A stretch of DNA of 64,000 nt from an uncultured Desulfosoma sp. (lineage in GTDB: Bacteria; Desulfobacterota; Syntrophobacteria; Syntrophobacterales; DSM-9756), in the NCBI GenBank assembly GCA_937960435.1, contig CALGPN010000003.1, forward strand, positions 1 to 64,000, given 5' to 3'. Both the position numbers and the translations under genes were made by a program. The notes under the pieces are model-generated. The model was not told where the DNA came from. It ran no database searches and saw only the letters and a program-made list of their open reading frames with translations. How positions within the stretch are numbered: position 1 is the first letter of the stretch; every line of letters starts with the position of its first letter. Of the stretch, positions 44,719-53,988 are shown in pieces.

Positions 44719-44819
44719 GGGTTTTCTCTCAAGTTTTTTGGGGCTGTTTCATCCCAAGGAGCCAGCCCCGACCGCCATCGTAATTTCTGCTAACGTTACA
44801 ACGGAGGTGCCGCATCCGC

Positions 44820-44895
44820 AAGAGATCGTCTCTCATCGAGACCTGCTCGGCGCCCCCGACGCTTCTGCCCTGAGGCACTAGGCCGGTGCCTGATG
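44820..44895 (-). promoter_or_regulatory. Structured leader candidate upstream of the RACE-like gene
   Basis: In the 240-base gap before the gene, small hairpins follow one another: AGGCAC/GTGCCT (44873-44891), a TCGG/CCGA pair near 44848-44860, and GTCTC/GAGAC (44828-44842). I looked for cobalamin, SAM, SAH and THF riboswitch consensus elements and saw none. It may be an uncharacterised RNA element or chance. Confidence 0.3.
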
Positions 44896-44958
44896 CTTCG
44901 TATTGTGAGAAAAAATCTTTTCCATGAGGACGGTTCCTAGCAAACCCCGGCATGGCCT

Positions 44959-45747
44959 TCAATGAGGATTTTCGAGCCAGCGAATCGGGCGGAAGGCCAT
45001 AACGTTGACGGTGCATTCCACAAACCCGCAGACCAGCAAATCCGAAAGGTTCAGTTCCAAGGATTCATCCAGGCGCTGGAGATCGTCCATAACCTGGCTG
45101 GACGGTTCTACATTGAAGCGCACGGCGTGGGCGTATTGGAAATGATCGGGCCGGCACCAATGCGGGGGAGACAGGCTGAAATGGATCCGGCATGCCAAGG
45201 GCCTCTGCCGATAAAAACTACACAGACCAGCGTGGAGAAACGGGCACGGCACATCCAAGGTGTGGTAGCGTCCAAGTCGCTCCGCTGTGCGCAGGCCAAT
45301 GGAAAGGTTAGCCGGATTTTCCCGATCCCATCGGCAAATTTCTCCCCACATTTCCATGCGTTCCATGGAGCGACGAAACATTCGATCCAAAACTCCGGCG
45401 CGAAAAGCTCCGTGGTAAAGATAAAGAATTTCCACCCCCGTAAGGCCTGACGGCAACTGAGTACAGCAATAGTGGCAGCCGGGAGCGCATGTCACGGTCC
45501 AACCCGACCGATGGAGGTGGCTTAGGACGAACCGAAGCGATTCATCGTAGACCCCAAAAGCCTTATCGAGATGGGTCAGAAAAATCTTGGGGAGCGCTCT
45601 GTGGTTTTTCCAGGGCCCGGGAATGACGGCATCCCGAGCACGACGCAGGTGGTCGGACACCCGCTCGTCGTAATGGCGCAAAGCGGCTCGCACGTCCACT
45701 GGAAGTTGGCTGAAATCCAATGGGTTTTCAAAGCCTTGGGCTCTCAC
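44959..45747 (-). CDS. YkgJ family Cys-cluster protein
   Basis: 262 residues with the zinc/iron-chelating YkgJ pattern: CAPGCHYCC near residue 90, and CPFLHAGLCSFYRQRPLACR near 170-190. Other Cys are at the end (LLVCGFVECTV). Members are small metal-binding proteins of unknown reaction; eight Cys are proposed to hold metal. Its start overlaps the DUF72 stop by four bases, so the two are coupled. Confidence 0.88.
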   Translation of the reverse strand: MRAQGFENPLDFSQLPVDVRAALRHYDERVSDHLRRARDAVIPGPWKNHRALPKIFLTHLDKAFGVYDESLRFVLSHLHRSGWTVTCAPGCHYCCTQLPSGLTGVEILYLYHGAFRAGVLDRMFRRSMERMEMWGEICRWDRENPANLSIGLRTAERLGRYHTLDVPCPFLHAGLCSFYRQRPLACRIHFSLSPPHWCRPDHFQYAHAVRFNVEPSSQVMDDLQRLDESLELNLSDLLVCGFVECTVNVMAFRPIRWLENPH

Positions 45748-46778
45748 CGAGTCCCCGCCTCACGCCCCGTCAACACGGACCTTTCGCGAAGAACCATGAC
45801 TAGCTGCCGACTCAGCAAGGGGGCGTTGCCTCCCGCCCGGTTGTTCACAATCACGCACACCGTCTGATTCTGCTCGATCCCTCTCACCACCAGCTCTGCC
45901 GTATCTCGAAACAGACTGGGCTGAATCATGTCCTCAATGAGCCGGTCAAACGGATGGGCTCGAGCGTACGCTTCTTCGTAACGCATGCCTCGTGGGGTTA
46001 AGAGGCGGACCACGACCAGCCGGGATTTGTTGAAAAACCGCCGACCGCTGCGCTGCCATTGCCTAAGCGGCGGGGGAAGCCAGGTCCAGTGCGACAGGAC
46101 CTGACCGACGCCGTGATCGGCCAAAACCCGGAAAATGGGTTCGCACAGGTAACTTTCCGTCCTCAATTCCAGGTGATATCGAGGATCTTCCGGCACGGCA
46201 CGGAAAAACGCCTCCAGACGATCGGCCAAGAATCGGGGGTTCATCCGATCGGCTTTCCGATGATATTCTTGTTCAAAAACAAATGCCGCAAGCCTCTCGC
46301 CCAAGAGCTCTACGGCGGGTTCGTAGAACCCCTTGCGAAACAGCTCAGGGTCGAGAAAATTCGGGTTTTCCGAGGCTTCTTTCCCCGTCCAGAGACGGAA
46401 AGCGCAGATCCTTTGGGGAACTTTGAGGACCACCCGAGCTTCCCGAGGAAGCTCTCGAGCATAGCGACTTAAGGTTCGGTGGCTCTCGGTGGGGATGCCT
46501 TCCGGGGTCAAGAGCAAGCTGTAGAAGGTAAAATCCAATTCCAGAACAGAGAAGTGTTTAAAATATTCCCGAACACTGTCGATGGGGAGGACCACGGAGG
46601 GAAAGCTTTGAGAGCCCACCCTTTGGACCCTTTGGCTCATTCGCCCTTCGTAGCGCGACGCCGTATAAATCTGCCCGATCCAGCCGCCGTAACGGTCGCT
46701 GGCCGTGCCGAGAAGCAGCTGAGGGTGAAGGTCACGAAAGAGAAAACGGGACGCCGCCTCCACGGGATCGGCGTGCAT
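45744..46778 (-). CDS. DUF72 (YecE-like) protein
   Basis: About 344 residues with the TIM-barrel DUF72 pattern: LLGTASDRYGGWIGQIY, VLELDFTFYSLL, VVLKVPQRICAFRLW and the closing VNNRAGGNAPLLSRQL. Function is unknown in the family. I place the start at ATG 46778 (GAGG eight bases upstream). Frames further up, to 47024, would overlap the small Cys gene and lack family sequence. It is coupled to the YkgJ gene. Confidence 0.85.
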   Translation of the reverse strand: MHADPVEAASRFLFRDLHPQLLLGTASDRYGGWIGQIYTASRYEGRMSQRVQRVGSQSFPSVVLPIDSVREYFKHFSVLELDFTFYSLLLTPEGIPTESHRTLSRYARELPREARVVLKVPQRICAFRLWTGKEASENPNFLDPELFRKGFYEPAVELLGERLAAFVFEQEYHRKADRMNPRFLADRLEAFFRAVPEDPRYHLELRTESYLCEPIFRVLADHGVGQVLSHWTWLPPPLRQWQRSGRRFFNKSRLVVVRLLTPRGMRYEEAYARAHPFDRLIEDMIQPSLFRDTAELVVRGIEQNQTVCVIVNNRAGGNAPLLSRQLVMVLRERSVLTGREAGTR

Positions 46779-46843
46779 TGGGATGTCCTCGGGCCTGATC
46801 CTTTGCGGACGCATCCGAAACCGTGCTGCATCCACGCTGGGGA

Positions 46844-47131
46844 TCAAGCGGGTTCGGTTCGTTCCTCCGCGCGTCGGGCGGAACGTTTTCTGTCCGACCA
46901 ACGCTTCAAGAATCGACCGATGGAGCTTTCCGCCAATGGAGATTCCTGTTGTGAGGTTTTCAGAACCCCTTGGGAGTGGAGTGCCGTCTGGAGGCATAAG
47001 CGCACCTCGGGGCACTGCAGGCAATCCCGCTGAGGCTCAATGAAGCCGTCCTTATTTCGAGGGCACACCCGGCTGGCGTCCCCGAAACAGGGCGGCTTGG
47101 GCTTTTGGGATTCGACAGAAATGTCTCCCAT
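46844..47131 (-). CDS. Small Cys-motif protein, uncharacterised
   Basis: 95 residues. The N-terminal part has Cys15, Cys23, Cys37, Cys40 and Cys46 in the order PPCFGD...VCP...DCLQCPEVRLC, a spacing I associate with short hypothetical proteins of Desulfobacterota. The second half is basic. It starts six bases after khpA ends and finishes before DUF72, so it belongs to that operon. A metal site is likely; no function is known. Confidence 0.6.
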   Translation of the reverse strand: MGDISVESQKPKPPCFGDASRVCPRNKDGFIEPQRDCLQCPEVRLCLQTALHSQGVLKTSQQESPLAESSIGRFLKRWSDRKRSARRAEERTEPA

Positions 47132-47137
47132 GGCGGC

Positions 47138-47383
47138 CTATTCCAGAATCTCCAGCACGGCTCTCTTCCGGAGCTTGGTCGCCGCCGCATTCATGATTGT
47201 GCGAATGGCGTGGGCGTTACGCCCTTCCTTGCCGATGATCTTGCCCAAGTCTTCTTTGGCGGCCCGTAGCTCGATGACCGAGAGTTGGTGGCCGTTGATT
47301 TCCCGCACCTGAACTTTGTCGGGATATTCCGCCAAAGCGCGAGCGATGTATTCCACGAGATTTTTGATTTCGCTGTCAGCCAT
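47138..47383 (-). CDS. khpA: KH-domain RNA-binding protein KhpA
   Basis: 81 residues consisting of a single KH domain with the [17 protein letters not shown] loop. KhpA, often with KhpB, binds small RNAs and influences cell division and envelope genes. ATG 47383 follows GGGGGGAC; longer upstream frame is not coding. A promoter at 47575-47603 would give a leader of about 185 bases, long for such a small gene. Confidence 0.92.
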   Translation of the reverse strand: MADSEIKNLVEYIARALAEYPDKVQVREINGHQLSVIELRAAKEDLGKIIGKEGRNAHAIRTIMNAAATKLRKRAVLEILE

Positions 47384-47574
47384 GGAAATGTCCCCCCGCT
47401 TCCGTGACCATGGGATTTGGAATGCGCAGCAAACCTTGTGAAATAAAACATAAAACGCGTCAGAAAGAGACCTCGCAGAGTACCGCAGACCGTGCGGTTT
47501 CTCCGAGTCTTGTTGCCTTAGGGGTTTGCGGAAGAGGCTGATAAAGACGGCACCATAGATTCTCAACACAACGC

Positions 47575-47603
47575 ACTGTAGAGAATCCATGGGGCCCTGT
47601 CAA
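47575..47603 (-). promoter_or_regulatory. Predicted promoter of the khpA operon
   Basis: On the complement strand a perfect TTGACA (47598-47603), 17-base spacer and TACAGT (47575-47580). It lies in the phoU-khpA gap and makes khpA and its followers a separate transcript. Confidence 0.7.
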
Positions 47604-47653
47604 GGGAAGAGAAGGGACGGGCTTAGAACGCGGTCTGGAAGATGGTGGTCCTC

Positions 47654-48322
47654 TCAGGGCTCACACCGGTGTTTGATGTTCACCCCTTGGACGATGAAAA
47701 TAACACTTTCGGCGATATTCGTCGTTTGATCGGCCACGCGTTCCAAACATCGAGCGATGATGATCGTTTGCACCGCTCTTTCGATGCTGCGGCTTTCCGT
47801 GACCATGAGGTCGATCATGCGCCGCAGAACTTTATCGTTGAGCTCATCGGCTTCATCGTCCATTTGGCAGACATCGAAGGCTTGGGTGACGTTTTGACGC
47901 GCAAAAGAGTCGATGGCCACCCGCAGCATGTCCATGGCGGTTTCCGCCAAGGCGTCCAGCTCGGGGATGAACTCCAAAGGCGGCCTCTGGGCAAGAAATA
48001 AAGTTCTTTGGGCGATATTGACCGCCTGATCGGCGATGCGCTCCAGGTCGATGCTCATCCGCAGAGCCCCGATGATAAACCGCAAATCCTTGGCCACGGG
48101 CTGTTCTAGGGCCAGCAAGGAAAGGCACAGGTGGTCGATCTTCATCTCCAGCTGGTTGACCACGTGATCACCCGCGATGACTTGTTCGGCGAGCCCTTCG
48201 TCTCGGGTCTTATAGGCCTGAAGAGCTTTCTGCATGGCGTTTTCTGTAACTGCCGCCATCTCCAGCACGGTCATTCTCAAATCTTCCATTTGCCGGATAA
48301 AATGTGATTTCATCGTGTCCAC
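47654..48322 (-). CDS. phoU: Phosphate signalling protein PhoU
   Basis: 222 residues forming two repeats of a three-helix bundle with the metal-binding E/D motifs (DLERIADQAVNIAQ in the first, LERVADQTTNIAESVIF in the second). PhoU links the Pst transporter with PhoR and keeps the pathway off when phosphate is plentiful. It is the last gene of the leftward phoB-phoR-phoU set, 16 bases after phoR. Confidence 0.96.
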   Translation of the reverse strand: MDTMKSHFIRQMEDLRMTVLEMAAVTENAMQKALQAYKTRDEGLAEQVIAGDHVVNQLEMKIDHLCLSLLALEQPVAKDLRFIIGALRMSIDLERIADQAVNIAQRTLFLAQRPPLEFIPELDALAETAMDMLRVAIDSFARQNVTQAFDVCQMDDEADELNDKVLRRMIDLMVTESRSIERAVQTIIIARCLERVADQTTNIAESVIFIVQGVNIKHRCEP

Positions 48323-48338
48323 TCCCAGGGAAGTTTAT

Positions 48339-50147
48339 TCAGCCGTTCTCAGTCCTTTTCTCTTCAGGATTGGGGGCCCGCTTCACCGTAAAAAAGAACG
48401 CCGCGCCGCGATCAGTGCCTCGCACCGGACTTTCCACCCAGATTCGTCCTCCCATGTTCTGCACAATATGGCGGCAGATCGCAAGCCCGAGCCCGGTGCT
48501 TCCCGTCGCGCTTTCCCTTTGCCTGTCCACGCGGTAGAAGCGCTCGAAAACCCTCGCCTGGTGCTCCGAGGGGATGCCGGGCCCTTCGTCCTCGACGGCG
48601 AAAAGAACCGTATCCTTCTGCACCTCGGCGCGTATTCGGATCGGCGTCTTCGGGCGGCTGTAGCGCACGGCGTTGTCCAAGAGGTTTTGAAAGAGCTGCA
48701 CGAGCTGGTCCCGTTCGGCGCGGACCCAGAGGGGGGAATCGGGCAGAAGGGTTTGAATTTCCATGTTCTTCTTTCGCGCTTCAGGAAGACACGTTTCCAC
48801 GGCCGAGGCAACGGCCGAGACGGCGTCCACCGAGGTTTCCGGGATCTGCGGCGGCTGGCTTTCCAATCGAGTCAGGGTGAGCAGATCGTTGACCATGCGG
48901 GTCATATGGTTGGCTTTGCGCACGATGGTCCCAATGAACGTTTTGGCGTCTTCGTCTTCGGCGCACGGGCTTTCCAGCAACGTTTCCGCATAGCCCTTAA
49001 TGGCGGTGAGCGGGGTGCGCAATTCGTGGGAGACGTTGGCCACGAAGTCGCGGCGGATTCTCTCCAGCCGTTTCAATTCCGTGATGTCGTGCAGCACGAC
49101 AACGGCCCCTCTCGGCACCACGGGGCTCTGGAGGGAAACCACATGGACATCGAAGAATCGGTCCGGTTCCAGAACGATTTCCAAATGCACCATATCCCGG
49201 CCCGTCAAGACCTGGTCACAGGCCTTTTGAAGATCCGCATTGAAAAAAAATTCAAGGGGCTTCAAACCCACGGGCGATTTGGTCCCTCGCTGGATATGCA
49301 GAGCCGCACGATTGGCGGCCTTGATCCTCCCGTCCTTGTCCAGGAGAAGGACCCCTTCTTTCATGCCTTCGAGAATGGCGTGGAGCTGGGCCCGCTGATC
49401 TTCCAAACTTTTAATGCGCGTCTCGATCCGTTCGCTGGCTTCCAGGATCGTCCGCCCCATGGCGTCCAATAAGGGATAGCCCGACGGCCGCAGCCGGGGG
49501 CGTTCCCAGCGTCCCATGGCCTGGAGCATCTCCAGTAGCGGCTTCAGCGGTGTTTCCATAAGCCGCGACAGGAAAAACGCCAGGACACCCGTTGCGGCAA
49601 AAGCCAACCCCAGGAGGAGTCCGAAGTGGAGACGTTGCTGGTCTAATTGTTCTTTGATCTTCGAAACCGGCATGGCAATCCGCACAACGCCGTCCGGAAG
49701 ATTGGCGATCCCGGAGACGGGCACGGCCCCGTACAAGAGTTCCTTCCGCAATGTGTCGCTTCGCCGCGCACTAAACCCGAAGCCCTCTTGCCGGGCCGCC
49801 ACCACTTCCGGCCGATTCCAATGGTCCTCCATGAATCCGAGTTTGTCATAGGGCACATCGCTGTCGGCGACAACGCGCCCTCCTTGGGCGATGTAAGTGA
49901 TCCGAAAACCCAGGAGGTTTCCCACTTGAGTGCACCAGTCGTCCAGATCGCTGAGCCATTGGAAAGGTTCGTGATTTTTCAGAGACCACAAGACGAACGA
50001 CAGCTCTTGACGGATTCGACCTTTCGATTCGTCCAAGAGAACCTGCTGAAGCTGTCGGTGGAAGTACCATGCGGGTGCCAGAGCGCACACTAGGAGAAAG
50101 CCCCAGAAGGCCAGGAGCAGTCGTGTGCGGACGCACATGATCTTCAT
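48339..50147 (-). CDS. phoR: Phosphate regulon sensor histidine kinase PhoR
   Basis: 602 residues. Two membrane helices (about 8-28 and 175-195) flank a roughly 145-residue extracytoplasmic domain. Then come a HAMP-like linker, a PAS domain (about 255-360), HisKA with His374 in NVSHELRTPLTAIKGY, and the ATPase with LFQNLLDNAVRYS, DEGPGIP and STGLGLAI. E. coli PhoR lacks such a large outer domain, but many other PhoR proteins have one. Its start overlaps phoB by four bases. The named role comes from phoB, phoU and pst context. Confidence 0.93.
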   Translation of the reverse strand: MKIMCVRTRLLLAFWGFLLVCALAPAWYFHRQLQQVLLDESKGRIRQELSFVLWSLKNHEPFQWLSDLDDWCTQVGNLLGFRITYIAQGGRVVADSDVPYDKLGFMEDHWNRPEVVAARQEGFGFSARRSDTLRKELLYGAVPVSGIANLPDGVVRIAMPVSKIKEQLDQQRLHFGLLLGLAFAATGVLAFFLSRLMETPLKPLLEMLQAMGRWERPRLRPSGYPLLDAMGRTILEASERIETRIKSLEDQRAQLHAILEGMKEGVLLLDKDGRIKAANRAALHIQRGTKSPVGLKPLEFFFNADLQKACDQVLTGRDMVHLEIVLEPDRFFDVHVVSLQSPVVPRGAVVVLHDITELKRLERIRRDFVANVSHELRTPLTAIKGYAETLLESPCAEDEDAKTFIGTIVRKANHMTRMVNDLLTLTRLESQPPQIPETSVDAVSAVASAVETCLPEARKKNMEIQTLLPDSPLWVRAERDQLVQLFQNLLDNAVRYSRPKTPIRIRAEVQKDTVLFAVEDEGPGIPSEHQARVFERFYRVDRQRESATGSTGLGLAICRHIVQNMGGRIWVESPVRGTDRGAAFFFTVKRAPNPEEKRTENG

Positions 50148-50839
50148 GAACCACTCCGTTCCCGAAAGCGGTACCCCACACCGCGAATCGTTTCCACCAA
50201 GTAGGCGTACGCGCCAAGCTTTTGCCGAAGACGCCGGATATGGGTGTCCACCGTGCGCGCATACCCCTCAAACTGGTAACCCCACACGCGATCCAGCAAC
50301 CGGTCTCGAGTGAGCACACGGCCTCGATTCTGCATGAGTTCCAGAAGCAGCTTGAATTCCGTGGCCGTGAGGACAACCTCTTCGTTGTCGATCCAGACTC
50401 GGTGGGCTTGAGGATCCACAGCGATGCCTTCCACCGACACCACGTCCTCGACCCGACCGGGCACCGCCGCGCGGCGCATGACGGCCTGGACCCGAAGAAC
50501 CAGTTCGCGGGGGCTGAACGGCTTGACGACGTAGTCGTCCGCACCCAATTCCAAACCGACGATGCGATCGGCCTCTTCACCTCGAGCCGTCAACATAATA
50601 ATGGGCGTGGCTCCCGCCTCTTTGCTTCTTTTCAGGCTTTTGCAGACATCGAGCCCGTCCATGCCGGGAAGCATGAGGTCCAAGACGATGAGATCCGGCT
50701 TGTCGCGAAGCGCCGCGTCCAAACCGGAGATGCCGTCTTCGGCCTTGAGCACTTCATAGTCCGCGGCCTTGAGGTGCCAGGCGACCAAATTCAAGATGTC
50801 TCTGTCGTCTTCAATTACGAGAATTTTGCCACGTGCCAA
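50144..50839 (-). CDS. phoB: Phosphate regulon response regulator PhoB
   Basis: 231 residues. Receiver domain with acidic pair near 11-12, phospho-acceptor Asp54 (VLDLMLPGMDG), Thr in MLTARGEEAD and the Lys of YVVKPFSPREL. The C-terminal OmpR-type winged helix has LTATEFKLLLELMQN, DTHIRRLRQKLG and IRGVGYRF. It should bind Pho boxes in the adjoining gap and switch on pst. Confidence 0.95.
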   Translation of the reverse strand: MARGKILVIEDDRDILNLVAWHLKAADYEVLKAEDGISGLDAALRDKPDLIVLDLMLPGMDGLDVCKSLKRSKEAGATPIIMLTARGEEADRIVGLELGADDYVVKPFSPRELVLRVQAVMRRAAVPGRVEDVVSVEGIAVDPQAHRVWIDNEEVVLTATEFKLLLELMQNRGRVLTRDRLLDRVWGYQFEGYARTVDTHIRRLRQKLGAYAYLVETIRGVGYRFRERSGS

Positions 50840-51109
50840 GAAAGCCTCCCAAAAATTGGGTCTTACCGGCCATGATGAAGGCCGTCACAGAAGGAGTTTT
50901 CCTGCACATCTTAGGGGTGCCGCGTCCCCGGACCCCACCGTCCCTGGGTTTCCATACGGCCCCGAAGGGGACCGACATGGCATCTCTTTGATGGGCCGAA
51001 AGCCGCGAGGCAGGAAAACCGTGGGTCGACTCCGACCAAAGCCCTTAGGCGCCCTCCACCGGTCCGCCAAGAATCAAACGCGGCTGTGTCACAAGTCTGT
51101 GATGAGTCG

Positions 51110-51127
51110 GTGACATTTGTGTGACAC
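51110..51127 (-). promoter_or_regulatory. Pho-box-like site, leftward
   Basis: The complement of these 18 bases, GTGTCACACAAATGTCAC, agrees with the E. coli Pho box (two CTGTCAT-type repeats) at 13 positions by my count. It lies about 270 bases before phoB. Confidence 0.5.
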
Positions 51128-51184
51128 GCAGTTTCATGAGGCGGGAGCCTCCGCAATTTTGGGCATCAAGTGGACTCCGATGGA

Positions 51185-51202
51185 CTGTAACATGAATGTC
51201 AC
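51185..51202 (+). promoter_or_regulatory. Pho-box-like site before pstC
   Basis: CTGTAACATGAATGTCAC matches the Pho-box pattern at 12 of 18 positions, with both half sites (CTGTAACA, TGTCAC) well kept. It is 104 bases before pstC, a usual distance for a PhoB-activated promoter. Confidence 0.6.
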
Positions 51203-51305
51203 ACACCGGTAACCTCACGTTCACACGATCCGTTTAGCGTTCCGTCGTGGCGAGAACCGAAAAAGGCACAACGGCTTGATTTGAGTAGAAAGGGACACCT
51301 TTTCC

Positions 51306-52691
51306 ATGCCCGGTATGATCCTCCTTGCCCTGCTTGTCCTCAGCGCGGCGGCGTATGCTTTAGGGCAACGTCGGGTGCTTCGAATGGTCGGTGGTCCGAC
51401 CCGGTCGAGGGCTTTGGCGTCCCGGCCCCGTTATTACGGGACCTATGTGGCCTTGTGGTGCGCCGTGCCTGCGCTGGGGCTCCTGCTCTTGTGGGTTTTC
51501 TTGGAGCCGATGGTTTTGGATCAGCTGGTTCTGCGCCACTTGCCCGAATCTTACCGGAGTCTTCCTCCGGAACGGGTAAGCCTTCTCTTGAACGACATCA
51601 AGAACTTGGCCAAAGGGGGGATTGCTTCGGGCCAACCCGACCCGGCCGTGAGGGACGCAGTCGAACATTACCGAAATCTTCAAAGTCTGGCAAAGACGGC
51701 TCTTTGGGTTGTCGTGCTGAGTCTGTCAGCCGTCGGCCTTCAGTTCGGATACCGGAAAATCCACATTACCTTCCGTGCTCGAAATAAAGTGGAAAAGGTC
51801 GTCGAAACTTTTCTTATCATCGCTTCGACCATAGCCATCTTTACAACCATCGGTATTGTTTTTTCCGTCCTTTTTGAAGCCCTGAGGTTTTTTCGACTCG
51901 TCCCGTGGTGGGAGTTCCTCTTCGGGCTCAAGTGGAGCCCTCAGATGGCCATCCGCGCCGACCAGGTGGGAGCTTCGGGCGCTTTCGGCATGGTCCCTGT
52001 GTTTACGGGGACGCTGCTGATTGCCCTCATCGCTATGAGCGTCGCCGCGCCCTTGGGGCTCCTTTCCGCCATTTATCTCAGTGAATACGCCCCAAGAGCG
52101 TTTCGCACCGCCGTCAAGCCGATTCTGGAAATTTTGGCAGGAATTCCCACCGTCGTCTACGGCTTTTTCGCCGCTCTCACGGTAGGGCCTCTGGTGAGGC
52201 GTGTAGGGGAGAGCTTGGGTTTTGCCGTGGCTTCCGAAAGCGCTTTGGCGGCGGGTTTGGTCATGGGGATCATGATCGTGCCTTTCGTTTCGTCTTTAAC
52301 CGACGACGTCATTACTGCCGTCCCGAACGACTTGAGGGACGGCTCCTTAGCCCTGGGGGCCACTCGATCGGAAACCATAAAACGGGTGGTGTTGCCTGCG
52401 GCTCTCCCAGGCATCGTCGGCGGTCTTCTCCTTGGGGTGTCCCGGGCCATCGGGGAGACCATGATCGTGGTCATGGCCGCCGGTTTGGCCGCGAATTTGA
52501 CTTTCAATCCCCTTGCCGCCGTGACGACCGTCACAGTCCAGATCGTCACCTTGTTGGTCGGAGATCAGGAGTTCGACAGCCCTAAGACCTTGGCGGCGTT
52601 TGCCTTGGGCTTGGTGCTATTCGTGGTGACCCTGATTCTGAATATCATCGCCCTCTATGTGGTCCGCAAATATCGAGAACAATATGAATAA
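51306..52691 (+). CDS. pstC: Phosphate ABC transporter permease PstC
   Basis: 461 residues. A long N-terminal part (1-165) has membrane helices near the start, at 45-68 and at 130-150, with an exposed helical segment between. Then comes the BPD permease domain with EYAPRAFRTAVKPILEILAG, IPTVVYGFF and the EAA-like LRDGSLALGATRSETIKRVV. The extra N-terminal region makes it longer than E. coli PstC (about 320 residues). It is the first gene of pstC-A-S-B. Confidence 0.94.
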   Translation: MPGMILLALLVLSAAAYALGQRRVLRMVGGPTRSRALASRPRYYGTYVALWCAVPALGLLLLWVFLEPMVLDQLVLRHLPESYRSLPPERVSLLLNDIKNLAKGGIASGQPDPAVRDAVEHYRNLQSLAKTALWVVVLSLSAVGLQFGYRKIHITFRARNKVEKVVETFLIIASTIAIFTTIGIVFSVLFEALRFFRLVPWWEFLFGLKWSPQMAIRADQVGASGAFGMVPVFTGTLLIALIAMSVAAPLGLLSAIYLSEYAPRAFRTAVKPILEILAGIPTVVYGFFAALTVGPLVRRVGESLGFAVASESALAAGLVMGIMIVPFVSSLTDDVITAVPNDLRDGSLALGATRSETIKRVVLPAALPGIVGGLLLGVSRAIGETMIVVMAAGLAANLTFNPLAAVTTVTVQIVTLLVGDQEFDSPKTLAAFALGLVLFVVTLILNIIALYVVRKYREQYE

Positions 52692-53988
52692 ACCGTTCGT
52701 CACCACATCTTCTTCCGGGGTTTCATCCCCGTCACGCACGGTAACGATCGTGCAAGCGAGTTTGCACAAGCGCTACCGAGCGGAAAAACGGTTCCGGCTG
52801 TTGGGGTTGAGCGCCGTGATATGCGGCCTTGCCTTCTTGGCCTTCATGTTCGTAGACATCATTTCCAAAGGCTACACGGCATTTTTGCAAACAATGGTTC
52901 TCGTGGACATTGATGTGGATCCCGGCGAGGTCCACGTGGGGAACCTAGACCAAGCCGATTACCAGGGATTGGTGAAAAAGAGCCTGGAAAAGCTTTTCCC
53001 GGAGGTCACGGGAAGACAGGAAAAACGCGAACTCTACGCCTTGGTGAGTTCCGGTGCGGGCACGGTGGTGCGCCAAAGGGTTTTGGAGGACACCTCCATG
53101 ATCGGCAAAACCATCGCTTTGTGGGTTCCGGCAAACGACGATGTGGACATGGTCGTCAAAGGCCATGTGGAAAGAAACCTTCCCGAAAGTGAACGGCGGC
53201 TGGGGGATCGCACCCTTGGGTGGATCGAAGCCTTAGAATCTCAAGGAAGGATCACCACGCGCTGGAACAAGACCTTTTTCAAATCGGGAGATTCGCGCGA
53301 ACCCGAATTGGCGGGCATCCTAGGGGCGACGGCCGGCTCGTTCTACACCATCCTCGTCACCCTTGTCTTATCCTTTCCCATCGGCGTCGCCGCAGCGCTC
53401 TACCTGGAAGAATTCGCTCCAAAGAACCGCTGGACGGACCTCATCGAGGTGAACATCAACAACCTGGCGGCCGTGCCGTCCATCGTCTTCGGACTGCTGG
53501 GCCTGGCGGTCTTTCTGTCATTTTTCGGCCTGCCCAGATCGTCCCCTCTGGTTGGCGGCCTTGTGCTCACGCTCATGACTCTGCCGACCATCATCATTGC
53601 CGGGCGGGCCTCTCTGCAGGCCGTGCCGCCTTCCATTCGCGATGCGGCCTTGAGTGTGGGGGCGTCGCGGATGCAGGCCGTGTTTCATCATGTGCTGCCA
53701 CTGGCCCTGCCGGGCATGCTCACCGGCACCATCATCGGGATGGGGCGGGCCCTCGGGGAGACGGCGCCTCTGCTCATGGTGGGGATGGTGGCCTTTATTG
53801 TGGACATTCCCCGTGGGTTCACGGATCCGGCGACGGTCCTTCCCGTGCAAATCTACCTGTGGGCGGACAGTGCGGAGCGCGCGTTTGTGGAGAAAACTTC
53901 TGCGGCCATCTTGGTGTTGTTGGCTTTCTTGATCGCTATGAACGCCGCGGCGGTTTATCTGCGCAACCGCTTTGAACGACGCTGGTGA
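52684..53988 (+). CDS. pstA: Phosphate ABC transporter permease PstA
   Basis: 434 residues. A helix at about 40-62 is followed by a roughly 150-residue soluble insertion with mixed charged sequence (DVDPGEVHVGNLDQADYQGL...), then the permease core with ILGATAGSFYTILVTLVLSFP, NLAAVPSIVFGLLGLAV and IRDAALSVGASRMQAVFHHV. The insertion is typical of the longer PstA form. ATG 52684 overlaps the pstC stop by eight bases. Confidence 0.94.
   Translation: MNKPFVTTSSSGVSSPSRTVTIVQASLHKRYRAEKRFRLLGLSAVICGLAFLAFMFVDIISKGYTAFLQTMVLVDIDVDPGEVHVGNLDQADYQGLVKKSLEKLFPEVTGRQEKRELYALVSSGAGTVVRQRVLEDTSMIGKTIALWVPANDDVDMVVKGHVERNLPESERRLGDRTLGWIEALESQGRITTRWNKTFFKSGDSREPELAGILGATAGSFYTILVTLVLSFPIGVAAALYLEEFAPKNRWTDLIEVNINNLAAVPSIVFGLLGLAVFLSFFGLPRSSPLVGGLVLTLMTLPTIIIAGRASLQAVPPSIRDAALSVGASRMQAVFHHVLPLALPGMLTGTIIGMGRALGETAPLLMVGMVAFIVDIPRGFTDPATVLPVQIYLWADSAERAFVEKTSAAILVLLAFLIAMNAAAVYLRNRFERRW

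Larger units (their letters stand above)
50840..51305. promoter_or_regulatory. Divergent phoB / pstC control region
   Basis: 466 bases without a gene. Pho-box-like TGTCAC/GTGACA half sites cluster between about 51080 and 51202, including a TGTCAC at 51086, GTGACA at 51110 and 51121, and two better 18-base sites listed separately. The left half (50840-51070) holds nothing I recognise beyond GC-rich inverted repeats. Confidence 0.6.

Noticed and set aside
44719-44958. Cobalamin riboswitch before the RACE-like gene
   Set aside because: No B12-box-like or GGGAA/GCCACTG-type conserved segments could be found.
44729-45016. Missing ferredoxin domain of the RACE-like protein hidden in another frame
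   Set aside because: The overlapping frame has a single Cys in the relevant stretch and no CxxxxCxxC pattern.
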